DNA of 64,000 nt from PRS1 sp965250265 (lineage in GTDB: Bacteria; Bacteroidota; Bacteroidia; Flavobacteriales; Flavobacteriaceae), in contig CBDFNO010000012.1 in the NCBI GenBank assembly GCA_965250265.1, forward strand, positions 461,470 to 525,469, in the 5' to 3' direction. Below, piece after piece: positions 1 to 8,852 of this stretch. The translations under genes were made by a program, and so were the position numbers. Numbering within the stretch: the first letter of the stretch is position 1; each line of letters starts with the position of its first letter. The notes beneath the pieces were generated by a model, which searched no databases, was not told the origin of the DNA, and saw only the letters and a program-made list of their open reading frames with translations.

Positions 1-476
1 CAATTATCAAATGCTGTTTCACCTTCATCTCTCCTACCCTTTTCCCCGAAGTATATACCACCTGTTAGTTCTCTTAAAAACACTAAATCTGTACCTTCAA
101 TGCGTTCCCTTTTTAAAGGAGAATTATCAATGAGTGAAGGAAATGTAAAGGTTGGACGTACATTGGCAAATAAGCCTAATTTTTTACGCATTTTTAATAA
201 ACCTTGCTCGGGACGTACTTTAGCACTAGGATCGTTATCATATTTAGGATGGCCAATAGCGCCAAACAATACCGCGTCAGCATTCATACATATTTCGTGG
301 GTTTCATCAGGATAAGGCTCACCAACAGCATCTATCGCTGCAGCACCAGTAATCCCTGAAGTCCATGTGATATCATGATTGAATTTTTTTGCAATGGCAT
401 CACTTACTTTTACGGCTTGGTCTATAACTTCAGGTCCAATACCATCACCAGCTAGAAGTGCAATATTTAATTTCAT
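1..476 (-). CDS. leuB: 3-isopropylmalate dehydrogenase (partial, N-terminal part)
   Basis: LeuB oxidises and decarboxylates 3-isopropylmalate to 2-oxoisocaproate in cytosolic leucine synthesis. About 158 N-terminal residues are present; the rest lies beyond the left edge of the window. The reverse-strand reading starts MKLNIALLAGDGIGPEVI, the typical N-terminal nucleotide-binding segment of the isocitrate/isopropylmalate dehydrogenase family. It continues with a segment reading AVLFGAIGHPKYD and, later, FLRELTGGIYFGE, both characteristic of LeuB. It follows the LeuA-type gene by 20 bp on the same strand and is the last visible gene of a leuCDAB operon. The start at 476 fits the family length. 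Confidence 0.93.
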   Translation of the reverse strand, partial: MKLNIALLAGDGIGPEVIDQAVKVSDAIAKKFNHDITWTSGITGAAAIDAVGEPYPDETHEICMNADAVLFGAIGHPKYDNDPSAKVRPEQGLLKMRKKLGLFANVRPTFTFPSLIDNSPLKRERIEGTDLVFLRELTGGIYFGEKGRRDEGETAFDN

Positions 477-496
477 ATATTTATCTTCAATATTTT

Positions 497-2110
497 TTAT
501 TTGTCAGAAGCGACATTCATGTAATCTTTTCTTTGAGAGTCAATATTACTAGAGACGAATGTTTCATCAGTATTTCCTGTAGTAATCTTATTAGTTATAA
601 TATTGAGCATTTTTTCTGTAGCTTTTATTGCAGATACTGCTTGATCTGAATCCAATCCACGAGTTTTGAATTCTTTTTCAGTATCCTTCCAAGTTATAAT
701 AGTTTCGCATAAAGCATCCGAATGACTACCTGGAGGAATTCGTACAGCATAATCAACTAATTCAGGTAAAACCAAATCCATCTTTTTGAAAACACTTCTT
801 ATGGCATTCATAAAGGCATCAAATTGCCCATCTCCTAACGCATGTTGCTCGTGAGTATCTCCATCTATAGTTATAGAAATTGTTGTAGAAGGTCGTAAAC
901 CTTTAGAATGTGTTAAAACATAGGAATCTACACGAACTCTTTCTACATGAGAATAATTGTCTAAAACTTCAGCAATTATATATGGTAAATCTTCTTTAGT
1001 TACTACTTGTTTTTTATCACCCAACTCAATAATTCTTTGGGTTACTTTTTTTAAATCCTCATCATTTAATTGCAATCCAAGGTCCTGTAAATTCTTTTGA
1101 ATATTAGCCTTTCCAGATGCTTTCCCCAACGCATATTCGCGCTTTCTACCAAATCGTTCAGGTAATAAATCGTTAAAATAAAGATTCTTTTTGTTATCAC
1201 CATCCGCATGTATACCTGCAGTTTGTGTAAAAACATTCGCTCCTATAACGGGTTTGTTAGCAGGAATCATAAATGCAGAAAAAGTTTCAACCAACTTACT
1301 TACAGTATATAAAGATTTTTCATTTACAGCAATTTGAAGGTTTGTCATAAAATCGTTTATAACAGCCACAACACTCGCCAAAGGTGCATTTCCTGCACGT
1401 TCTCCCATGCCATTTACTGTTAAATGAAGCCCATCCGCTCCTGCTTTTAGGGCTTCCATAACATTAGCAACACTCAAATCGTAATCATTATGTGCATGAA
1501 AATCGAAATGCAAATGAGGATATTTTGCCTTAATTTCTGAAATAAAATGGAATGCTTCTCTAGGTGTTAATACACCTAAAGTATCTGGAAGCATGATTCG
1601 TTTTAGAGGTTGTTGTGATAGAAATTCTAAAAATTCAAAAACATATGCTTTTGAATTTCGCATACCGTTACTCCAATCTTCCAAATAAACATTAGTTTCA
1701 ATACCATTTTTCCGGGCAAGTTTAACAACTTCTGAAATTTCTGCAAAATGCTGTTTAGGAGTTTTTTTTAATTGATATGTTAAATGATTTAATGAGCCTT
1801 TAGTTAATAAATTCTGAACTTTGGCACCAGCTTCTACCATCCATTCAATAGAAACACCTTTATCTACAAAAGTTAATACTTCGACAGCATTTAAATAATC
1901 ATTTTTTGAAGCCCAATTTGTGATTCTTTTTACGGCTTGGAACTCTCCTTCTGATACTCTTGCTGAAGCTATTTCAATCCTATCTACTCTTAATTCTTCT
2001 AATAAAAGTTTTGCTATGGTTAATTTTTCTGATGCAGAAAATGATACGCTCGAGGTTTGTTCGCCATCGCGCAATGTTGTATCCATTATTTCAATTCTCC
2101 GCGTATCCAT
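497..2110 (-). CDS. leuA: 2-isopropylmalate synthase family protein (LeuA-type)
   Basis: Predicted to condense acetyl-CoA with 2-oxoisovalerate, the first committed step of leucine synthesis. The 537-residue protein opens with the HMGL-like TIM barrel signature DTTLRDGEQTSS near residue 10. It carries FHAHNDYDLSVAN (metal-binding His residues), then GMGERAGNAPL and later TQTAGIHADGD. The C-terminal part from about residue 370 looks like a LeuA dimer/regulatory domain (ALGDGQFDAFMNAI), the leucine-feedback module. The family overlaps with citramalate synthase, which uses pyruvate; the position between leuD and leuB makes the leucine role more likely. Its start abuts the leuD stop, so translation is probably coupled. 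Confidence 0.88.
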   Translation of the reverse strand: MDTRRIEIMDTTLRDGEQTSSVSFSASEKLTIAKLLLEELRVDRIEIASARVSEGEFQAVKRITNWASKNDYLNAVEVLTFVDKGVSIEWMVEAGAKVQNLLTKGSLNHLTYQLKKTPKQHFAEISEVVKLARKNGIETNVYLEDWSNGMRNSKAYVFEFLEFLSQQPLKRIMLPDTLGVLTPREAFHFISEIKAKYPHLHFDFHAHNDYDLSVANVMEALKAGADGLHLTVNGMGERAGNAPLASVVAVINDFMTNLQIAVNEKSLYTVSKLVETFSAFMIPANKPVIGANVFTQTAGIHADGDNKKNLYFNDLLPERFGRKREYALGKASGKANIQKNLQDLGLQLNDEDLKKVTQRIIELGDKKQVVTKEDLPYIIAEVLDNYSHVERVRVDSYVLTHSKGLRPSTTISITIDGDTHEQHALGDGQFDAFMNAIRSVFKKMDLVLPELVDYAVRIPPGSHSDALCETIITWKDTEKEFKTRGLDSDQAVSAIKATEKMLNIITNKITTGNTDETFVSSNIDSQRKDYMNVASDK

Positions 2111-2707
2111 TTAATATACTAGATCATTAGCAAAAGTCTCAATGTCTTGTTTTATATTTTCTAAATAATCAATGTCATCAAAACCATTGAGCATGTTTTC
2201 TTTTTTATAGCTATTAATTTCAAAAGACTCTTGAGCACCAGTTGAAAGAATTGTGATATTCTGCTCTTGAAGATTTACTTCAATTTCCGTTTTAGGGTCA
2301 TCGTAAACAGCATTAAAAATTTGTTTAGCAAATTCATCACTTACCTGCACTGGTAAAACGCCAATATTCAAGCAATTATTTCTAAAAATATCAGCAAAGA
2401 AACTAGAAATAACACAACGAAAACCATAATCGTAAACTGCCCAGGCTGCATGTTCTCTTGATGAGCCAGAACCAAAATTCATTCCGCCAATTAAAATCTT
2501 TCCGCCATAAATAGGATTGTTTAAAACAAAACTTTCTTTAGGCGAATTATCACTATTATATCTCCAATCACGAAACAAGTTACCACCAAAACCTTCACGT
2601 TTAGTCGCTTTTAAAAATCGTGCTGGAATGATTTGATCGGTATCTACGTTTTCCAAAGGCAAAGGAACTGCTGTACTTTTTAACGTATTGAATTTATCGT
2701 AAGTCAT
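2111..2707 (-). CDS. leuD: 3-isopropylmalate dehydratase small subunit
   Basis: Small (swivel-domain) subunit of isopropylmalate isomerase, which converts 2- to 3-isopropylmalate together with LeuC. The 198-residue length is that of the bacterial LeuD class. Visible motifs are NVDTDQIIPARFLK near the N-terminus and GGMNFGSGSSREHA around residue 75, the aconitase-type swivel loop. It lies 50 bp downstream of leuC and directly abuts the LeuA-type gene, inside the leuCDAB transcription unit. Confidence 0.95.
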   Translation of the reverse strand: MTYDKFNTLKSTAVPLPLENVDTDQIIPARFLKATKREGFGGNLFRDWRYNSDNSPKESFVLNNPIYGGKILIGGMNFGSGSSREHAAWAVYDYGFRCVISSFFADIFRNNCLNIGVLPVQVSDEFAKQIFNAVYDDPKTEIEVNLQEQNITILSTGAQESFEINSYKKENMLNGFDDIDYLENIKQDIETFANDLVY

Positions 2708-2757
2708 ATTTTTTCAATTAATTATTAACATATACAATGAACAATTGCTTTTTGATT

Positions 2758-4152
2758 TTAGATTAAAGTTCTTGGATCGGTTACTACTCCAGTTATTGCT
2801 GCTGCTGCTGCTACTAATGGACTTGCTAGCAATGTTCTTGATCCCGGACCTTGTCGTCCTTCAAAGTTTCTGTTTGATGTACTTACAGCGTATTTCCCTG
2901 CTGGAATTTTATCATCATTCATAGCCAAACACGCAGAACATCCTGGTTGCCTTAATGTAAAACCTGCATCAGTAATTATATCAAGAATACCTTCTTCTTT
3001 TATTTGTTCTTCTACTTCATGTGAACCTGGAACTAACCAAGCTGTCAAACCTTCAGCTTTTTTCTTTCCGTTAATAATCGAAGCAAAAGCCCTAAAATCC
3101 TCTATTCTACCATTGGTACAACTTCCTATAAAAACAAAATCTACTAGCTTCCCAATCATAGGTTCATTCTCTTCATAACCCATATAATCCAAAGATTTTT
3201 TATAGGTTTCTTTTCCACCTTTAAGCGAACCAGCAAAAGGAATACTTTGAGATATTCCCAATCCCATTCCTGGGTTTGTTCCGTAAGTAATCATTGGCTC
3301 AATGTCACTTGCTTTAAACGTTATTTCTTTATCAAAGGTAGCATCAGCATCAGTTTTTAATTTTCTCCACTGTGCCACTGCATTATCCCAAGCTTCACCT
3401 TTTAATGATAATGGTCTTCCTTTTAAATACGCAAAAGTTGTTTCATCGGGTGCAATCATGCCTCCACGAGCTCCCATTTCGATACTTAAATTACATACAG
3501 TCATACGACCTTCCATCGTCATGTTTTCAAACACATCTCCTGCATATTCAACAAAATAACCTGTGGCTCCAGAAGTTGATAATTGGGAAATAATATACAA
3601 AGCCACATCTTTTGGAGTTACACCTTTGCCTAATTGACCATTCAAATTGATGCGCATTTTTTTAGGCTTGGGTTGCATGATACATTGCGTGGAAAGCACC
3701 ATTTCGACCTCTGAAGTCCCTATACCAAAAGCAATAGCACCAAAAGCACCATGAGTTGACGTATGTGAATCTCCACATACAATAGTTGCCCCTGGAAATG
3801 TAATTCCATTTTCAGGACCTACAACATGTACGATACCGTTTTTTTTGTGTCCCAGTCCCCAATGACTAATACCATACTCATTGGAATTATCTTCTAATGC
3901 TTTTAATTGATTTGCCGATAAAGGGTCTTCAACTGGTAAATGCTGATTAATGGTTGGTGTGTTATGATCGGCAGTTGCATATGTTCGTTCAGGATATAAT
4001 ACATTTAGTCCTCTGCTTTTTAATCCAAGAAAAGCAACTGGACTAGTAACTTCGTGAATGAAATGACGGTCTATAAAAAATACGTCAGGTCCTCCTTCAA
4101 TTTTTCTAACAACATGCGAATCCCATACTTTGTCAAACAATGTTTTACTCAT
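2758..4152 (-). CDS. leuC: 3-isopropylmalate dehydratase large subunit
   Basis: Large catalytic subunit of isopropylmalate isomerase, carrying a [4Fe-4S] cluster. The start chosen is the Met beginning MSKTLFDKVWDSHVV at 4152; an upstream in-frame Met would add 22 non-conserved residues. Visible aconitase-family motifs are VCGDSHTSTHGAFGA, FIGSCTNGRIEDF and PGCSACLAMN, which provide the cluster-ligand cysteines. Length is about 464 residues, normal for LeuC. It is the first gene of the leucine operon. No leucine-rich leader peptide was found in the roughly 220 bp upstream. Confidence 0.96.
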   Translation of the reverse strand: MSKTLFDKVWDSHVVRKIEGGPDVFFIDRHFIHEVTSPVAFLGLKSRGLNVLYPERTYATADHNTPTINQHLPVEDPLSANQLKALEDNSNEYGISHWGLGHKKNGIVHVVGPENGITFPGATIVCGDSHTSTHGAFGAIAFGIGTSEVEMVLSTQCIMQPKPKKMRINLNGQLGKGVTPKDVALYIISQLSTSGATGYFVEYAGDVFENMTMEGRMTVCNLSIEMGARGGMIAPDETTFAYLKGRPLSLKGEAWDNAVAQWRKLKTDADATFDKEITFKASDIEPMITYGTNPGMGLGISQSIPFAGSLKGGKETYKKSLDYMGYEENEPMIGKLVDFVFIGSCTNGRIEDFRAFASIINGKKKAEGLTAWLVPGSHEVEEQIKEEGILDIITDAGFTLRQPGCSACLAMNDDKIPAGKYAVSTSNRNFEGRQGPGSRTLLASPLVAAAAAITGVVTDPRTLI

Positions 4153-4253
4153 ATTATTCCTTGAATTTTTAATTAATTTATTTGTGTGGACAAAATTAGA
4201 TAATAGATTATATTTCAAGCTTACAAACGTATAAAAAGCATTTTTTTCAAAAT

Positions 4254-4261
4254 CAAATTTA
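4254..4261 (-). promoter_or_regulatory. possible -7 promoter box for leuC
   Basis: Reads TAAATTTG on the minus strand, matching the Bacteroidota -7 consensus TAnnTTTG, about 100 bp upstream of the leuC start. No convincing TTG lies at the expected upstream distance, so support is weak. Confidence 0.3.
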
Positions 4262-4370
4262 TATATCTAAAATGCTGGTTATTATCTTATTATAGCTTGT
4301 TAAATGTGATGCTCAAAGGCGATTTTAATACAATAAAATTAGGCGATTACTACTTAATTTAATTTTTCAA

Positions 4371-4757
4371 CTATTTTAACCTATTACCAACAAATTCTAT
4401 TTGAGTTTTTCCATGTGGTGTTGGTTTGCCATCAGAACCAAGATTAACCATCACTATTTTTTCAATAGTTATAATAGTGGCTTTAGTCATCATATTACGT
4501 ACTTCGACACGTAATGTTATGGAGGCTGTTCCAAATTTTGTGACTACAATTCCAATTTCAATGATATCGCCTTCTTTTGCAGAAGATTTAAAATCAATTT
4601 CAGTAATATATTTTGTGACTACCTGAGAATTTTCTAGCTGTATAATTGTATATAAAGCGGCTTCTTCATCAATCCATTCTAAAAGACGACCTCCAAATAA
4701 AGTGCCATTTGGGTTTAAGTCTTCAGGTTTTACCCACTTTCTAGTATGAAATTTCAT
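4371..4757 (-). CDS. acyl-CoA thioesterase (hotdog fold, YciA-like)
   Basis: A 128-residue single-domain hotdog protein likely to hydrolyse acyl-CoA thioesters in the cytosol. The key segment NPNGTLFGGRLLEWIDEEAA (residues 15-34) is the signature of the YciA/BFIT acyl-CoA hydrolase group, with the catalytic Asp/Glu region on the central helix. It starts 2 bp after the FtcD-like gene stops, so the two are co-transcribed. No functional link to FtcD is obvious, and the natural chain-length preference cannot be read from sequence. Confidence 0.85.
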   Translation of the reverse strand: MKFHTRKWVKPEDLNPNGTLFGGRLLEWIDEEAALYTIIQLENSQVVTKYITEIDFKSSAKEGDIIEIGIVVTKFGTASITLRVEVRNMMTKATIITIEKIVMVNLGSDGKPTPHGKTQIEFVGNRLK

Positions 4758-4759
4758 AG

Positions 4760-6451
4760 CTATATTCTTTCGTTTATATATGCAACAATTTCGTTTTCTA
4801 ATTCAATAGTTTTATCAAAAGTTACCTTTGCTCGATTTAAAATGTCATCTGCAAATGCTCGGTCTTTAATATCTTTTGCATTTATACGCACATTAAAATA
4901 CGCACCGTAAACTGCTGTTCGTGCACACAACGCTCCTACTCCTGCATCAGATAATGAATTTTGGAGTCCAATTTTTGCCATAGCCAGCATAACTTCCATA
5001 GAATTACAAGATGTCTCCATAACCAACAAAGGAACTTCTGTAGCGTATATAGTAGCAGCCTCTATAGCTTTTGCTCTTTCCGCCTTTTCTTTATCATTAG
5101 ATTTTGGCATCCTAAATCCATCAATAATTTTATTAAAAGCATTTGTGTCTTCATCTACCAAGGCCAATAATTTATTTTTATATGCCTGTCCTTTTTCTGC
5201 CCAAATAGAAAACTCTTCCCATCTATCATCCCAACCTGCTTTATGAGCCGAAAGGTTAGCAACCATTGTTCCTAAAGAAACACCCAATACACCAACATAA
5301 GCTGAAATGGAGCCACCACCTGGAGCCATCGATTCTCCGGCAGTTTCTTCGGCAAAATATACAAGAGATAAATCAATTAATTGTTTTGTTTTAGATTTTA
5401 ACACATATTCTATTATTTTTTCATTTGGATTAAACGGTTTTAAATCGTCCAGCCCTAAAGACTTAACAGCGATTTTAATTTTCTCAGCTTCAGATATTCC
5501 AAGTGACCGTTGTTGCTTTTTTAAATAAAAATCACCTGCATCTAACATGGCTTTAAGTGGAATCAACCCAATAAGTTCTGAGCCTGTTACATGTAAACCT
5601 CTTTTATCTGCCGATTTACAGGTTTCGTCAAAAGCAACATGCATTGAAGTAATACTAATATTTGTAAGGTTATAAGAAATTTGCGCAATGCCATATTCTT
5701 CAATATACCAACCAATACCTTTTACAGCTTTTAGTTTTCCCGGAATTCTAACGGGTGATCCATTTGCATCCAAAACCTTTTTTCCAGTAATAGGATTTCC
5801 TTCACGTTTTACACGTCCGCCTTCTCGAATATCGAAGGCTATCGAATTTGCGCGTCGAGTAGAAGTAGAATTCAAATTTATATTATAAGCCACTAAAAAA
5901 TCTCTTGCTGAAATTGCAGTTGCTCCTGTTCTTGAAACTTTGTCGTTAAACTGGGCTGGTCCGAAATCAGGTTTCCATTCAGTATCTGATAATTTTTTCT
6001 TTAGTCCTTCGTATTCTCCAGCTCGACAATTAGCTAAATTTATGCGCTTCTCTTCTTGAGCAGCTTCTTCATATAAATACACAGGAATCTCCAGCTCGTC
6101 TCCTACTCTTTTCCCTAGTTCTTTTGCATACGTTGCTGTTTCCTGTAGAGTAATCCCAGAAATAGGCACAAGTGGACAAACATCTGTAACGCCAAAGCGA
6201 GGATGCTCACCTCTATGTTTACTCATATCTATAAGTTGTGATGCCTTTTGAATGAGTAAAAAAGCCGCTTTAATAACTTGTTTTGGTTCGCCAACAAACG
6301 TGATTACAGTTCGGTTGGTTGCACTTCCTGGATCAATATCCAATAATTTAATACCTTCAACAGTTTCAACAATACTTGCGATTTCGTTTATTTTATCAAT
6401 GTCACGACCTTCGCTTATATTAGGCACACATTCTATAAGTTGCTTTTGCAT
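4760..6451 (-). CDS. ftcD: bifunctional glutamate formimidoyltransferase / formimidoyltetrahydrofolate cyclodeaminase
   Basis: Transfers the formimino group from N-formimino-glutamate (histidine breakdown) to tetrahydrofolate and then deaminates it to methenyl-THF. Residues 1 to about 330 form the formiminotransferase part (IECVPNISEGRD at the start, HRGEHPRFGVTDVCPLVP around residue 80). Residues about 350-563 form the all-helical cyclodeaminase, marked by AGESMAPGGGSISAYVG. The 563-residue length matches the fused animal/bacteroidetes enzyme rather than the separate bacterial subunits. No hut genes are next to it. The thioesterase gene follows within 2 bp. Confidence 0.93.
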   Translation of the reverse strand: MQKQLIECVPNISEGRDIDKINEIASIVETVEGIKLLDIDPGSATNRTVITFVGEPKQVIKAAFLLIQKASQLIDMSKHRGEHPRFGVTDVCPLVPISGITLQETATYAKELGKRVGDELEIPVYLYEEAAQEEKRINLANCRAGEYEGLKKKLSDTEWKPDFGPAQFNDKVSRTGATAISARDFLVAYNINLNSTSTRRANSIAFDIREGGRVKREGNPITGKKVLDANGSPVRIPGKLKAVKGIGWYIEEYGIAQISYNLTNISITSMHVAFDETCKSADKRGLHVTGSELIGLIPLKAMLDAGDFYLKKQQRSLGISEAEKIKIAVKSLGLDDLKPFNPNEKIIEYVLKSKTKQLIDLSLVYFAEETAGESMAPGGGSISAYVGVLGVSLGTMVANLSAHKAGWDDRWEEFSIWAEKGQAYKNKLLALVDEDTNAFNKIIDGFRMPKSNDKEKAERAKAIEAATIYATEVPLLVMETSCNSMEVMLAMAKIGLQNSLSDAGVGALCARTAVYGAYFNVRINAKDIKDRAFADDILNRAKVTFDKTIELENEIVAYINERI

Positions 6452-6552
6452 ATTACATAATTATTTTGCTGGAATTTAATTTGTTTTAATTCGAATCAAA
6501 TATACATATTCAAGCGAATTGTAAGTGCAGAAAATAAATAAAAAAAGATAAA

Positions 6553-7629
6553 TTAATTCACTTTAAACTGAAGCTTTTTTGCTTCAGAACTATCATTATC
6601 AATCTTTTTATTTAAATCATTATCGAACAGTCGATTCAAATTATTCCCTGCTAGATCTTCCAGGCGAGAGGCTATAATAAGGGTATAATCACCCTTTTCA
6701 AAAGGAGTATTCGGCTTGAAATTTATGATTTTTTCGTTTTTGAATATATAATATTCTCCATCTATATCGACTCCATTTGAATCCTGAATATTGAAGGCTT
6801 CAAGCGCCAATATAGCATCCATAGGTTCTTTAAAATTAATGGTAAGTAACTGCTGTGTAGCATTTAGATTCCACTCATCTACAATTGGTTTGTGACTATC
6901 ACGGTCAGTAACCCTGAATATTTTTTCATAGGAATGATCCAATGTATTACTATCGGCATCTTTCCAATTGCCATCAACAGTTAGCGTGTATTCATTATCT
7001 TTTAATATGGGCAGTCCTTTTTCTTTATTCGGAATCAGATCCGTTTTAATTCGTCCCGGATCCAACCATAAGGTCAGACGCGTATGTTCTGTATTCCATA
7101 ATTCCGTTTCCAAATTTAAAAAAACATCTACTTTTTCATTTGTAGTATTATTAGTAACCGATATAAAATCTAGAGATGATCGAACTTCTTGCATAGGTTT
7201 GGAAAACAGAAAATACATTTTTAATAAATTCTCAGGAACCGCATCCGAAGTAGGATAGATTACCACAAGTTCAGGGCTAGTATTATTGGTGCTTTCTATT
7301 ACTGAAAAATTAGAAACTTGTTTGCCTTTATTGAATAACAAATAACTATGCCCATCTGAAAAAGGAATTACGGGCTTAAAAAAATAAATACTATTCTTCA
7401 AAGTTAAAGTACCTAAAACTGGAGTTTCACTATTACCTTCTAAATACACTTTTGCATCACTTGAAGCTATTTTTGAAGAAAAAGAGACCCCAACTGCTTT
7501 CTCAGCCTCATAGATAACATTGATTTCGTTTAGATTTAAATCCTTATTACAGCTTATAGATACAGATAAAACACAAAAAAAGACCAAGAGAAACTTGGTC
7601 TTTTTTTTATATAATTTTAATATAATCAT
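6553..7629 (-). CDS. lipoprotein with bacterial Ig-like domains
   Basis: A 358-residue predicted lipoprotein: basic N-terminus, hydrophobic stretch and a lipobox-like SVSISC at about residue 27, then an exported body. The segments PTSDAVPENLLKMYFLFSKP and EPMDAILALEAF with an end PFEKGDYTLIIASRLEDLAGN resemble Ig-like (Big_5/SbsA-type) repeats that open with a plus-minus extremum statement. Its ATG overlaps the TGA of the upstream gene (ATGA), indicating translational coupling. A strong terminator-like hairpin lies inside the signal-peptide codons (see separate entry). Function is unknown; a surface or periplasmic partner of the upstream gene product is likely. Confidence 0.7.
   Translation of the reverse strand: MIILKLYKKKTKFLLVFFCVLSVSISCNKDLNLNEINVIYEAEKAVGVSFSSKIASSDAKVYLEGNSETPVLGTLTLKNSIYFFKPVIPFSDGHSYLLFNKGKQVSNFSVIESTNNTSPELVVIYPTSDAVPENLLKMYFLFSKPMQEVRSSLDFISVTNNTTNEKVDVFLNLETELWNTEHTRLTLWLDPGRIKTDLIPNKEKGLPILKDNEYTLTVDGNWKDADSNTLDHSYEKIFRVTDRDSHKPIVDEWNLNATQQLLTINFKEPMDAILALEAFNIQDSNGVDIDGEYYIFKNEKIINFKPNTPFEKGDYTLIIASRLEDLAGNNLNRLFDNDLNKKIDNDSSEAKKLQFKVN
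7574..7608 (-). terminator. perfect terminator-like hairpin inside the 5' coding region of the lipoprotein gene
   Basis: The arms AAAGACCAAG (7579-7588) and CTTGGTCTTT (7594-7603) pair perfectly around a 5-nt loop, and flanking A and T runs extend the stem in both directions. On the minus strand it ends in a run of seven or more U. It sits about 25 nt after the start codon and encodes part of the signal peptide (KKKTKFLLVFF). It could attenuate expression of the lipoprotein relative to the upstream gene. Confidence 0.6.
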
Positions 7630-8738
7630 AGTCTAGCAGTAGAACCGCTTCTTAGTATCAATTTACCTCCTGAGGTACGTTGCATAAAAACAACGTTAGT
7701 GGCATCCAAATTATCCATTTGTAATACGTTAACCAAAGGCAAGGACACATATGGGACGCCATCGGTTCCATATCCATCAACCGGTTTGATTAAAGATTCT
7801 TTAAAATTGACAATTGCATCATAATTAATAATCATTAAAGAACGATTGGTATTAGACATCAAAAAATATGGCTTCCCTTCCCTTACAAAGGTAATCATAT
7901 CTAACGGAGAATTTCCAGAACCCAACTCGGCGACAGTTCTTCCCTTTACATGTGTTCCACCCTTCAATTCATCCATAGGAAATAAAACTAAAGGTGTGCA
8001 TGTATAACTGGCCATTAAATAATCCTTATCCTGGATGCTAATGATATCGAATGTTTTAATTGGTGATAAAGTTTCATATCGTCCATGAGCCGCATGATAT
8101 ATCTCTAAGGAGGCATACTCCTGAGAATCATTGAAAGGAAATGGAATACTTCTGAACGTAGAACTAAATTCCTCATTAGATAATCCGGTAACCATCACAT
8201 TCCCATCATGGTATTTAAGATCAGAAATGGCCCAAGTACGTTGAGAACGTCCTCTTCTATCCTTCGCTTCTGCAGAAATTGGATTTTTTAATCCTATTTT
8301 TGAATAACTAATATTTTTTAAGGATACATTTTCTAAAGTTTCACCATTCAATTTTAATACTACTGGTGTTCCATCTCCTACATTCACTGAAAAATAAACA
8401 TTTTTGGAAGCTGGATTCACAGCCATATCTGTAACTTTAATATTATCCACCGCTGTACCTAGTGAAGCAGCGATCTTAATATCAAAATCCTGAATATTAA
8501 TTTTTTCGGCCTTTTCATTTACGGTTACATCTTTAGTATCCAACGCATATATGGCTGCGTTTTTAGAATCTCCGATAAATAACACACCTTCTGGACCAAA
8601 ACTAAGTGCATTTATAGAGGCAATTTCAGTATCTCCAACAACAAAATTTGCAGTGAGGTTACTTTCTTTTTTACTAACGGCAGCAATGGTTATATACGCC
8701 ATTCCACATATAACTATGCCAAAGAAAAGTTTTTTCAT
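7626..8738 (-). CDS. secreted protein, probable beta-propeller, function unknown
   Basis: A 370-residue protein with an N-terminal signal or anchor (MKKLFFGIVICGMAYITIAA) and no other obvious membrane span. The body has repeated short patterns of the type ALSFGPEGVLFIGDSKNAAI, VTDMAVNPASKNVYFSVNV and AISDLKYHDGNVMVTGLS, the rhythm of propeller blades. I do not recognise a catalytic motif. It overlaps the start of the lipoprotein gene by 4 nt, so the two probably act together at the cell envelope. No promoter box was evident in the 114 bp upstream. Confidence 0.65.
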   Translation of the reverse strand: MKKLFFGIVICGMAYITIAAVSKKESNLTANFVVGDTEIASINALSFGPEGVLFIGDSKNAAIYALDTKDVTVNEKAEKINIQDFDIKIAASLGTAVDNIKVTDMAVNPASKNVYFSVNVGDGTPVVLKLNGETLENVSLKNISYSKIGLKNPISAEAKDRRGRSQRTWAISDLKYHDGNVMVTGLSNEEFSSTFRSIPFPFNDSQEYASLEIYHAAHGRYETLSPIKTFDIISIQDKDYLMASYTCTPLVLFPMDELKGGTHVKGRTVAELGSGNSPLDMITFVREGKPYFLMSNTNRSLMIINYDAIVNFKESLIKPVDGYGTDGVPYVSLPLVNVLQMDNLDATNVVFMQRTSGGKLILRSGSTARL

Positions 8739-8852
8739 CTTCTTGATTTTTTATGGTTAATTAAATTTATGAACATTTCATATAAAAATATACTTTATTA
8801 ACTTACAACCAGTATGTTAAATTGTAATTAACTATAATTTAACATCATAAAC

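Noticed and set aside
3302..3593. Plus-strand frames over leuC
   Set aside because: Antisense shadows without start context or family features.
4153..4370. Possible leucine leader peptide upstream of leuC
   Set aside because: The only short frame (ATG, CTT, TTT, ATA, CGT, TTG, stop) has two Leu codons, no hairpin with a U-run follows, so there is no attenuator.
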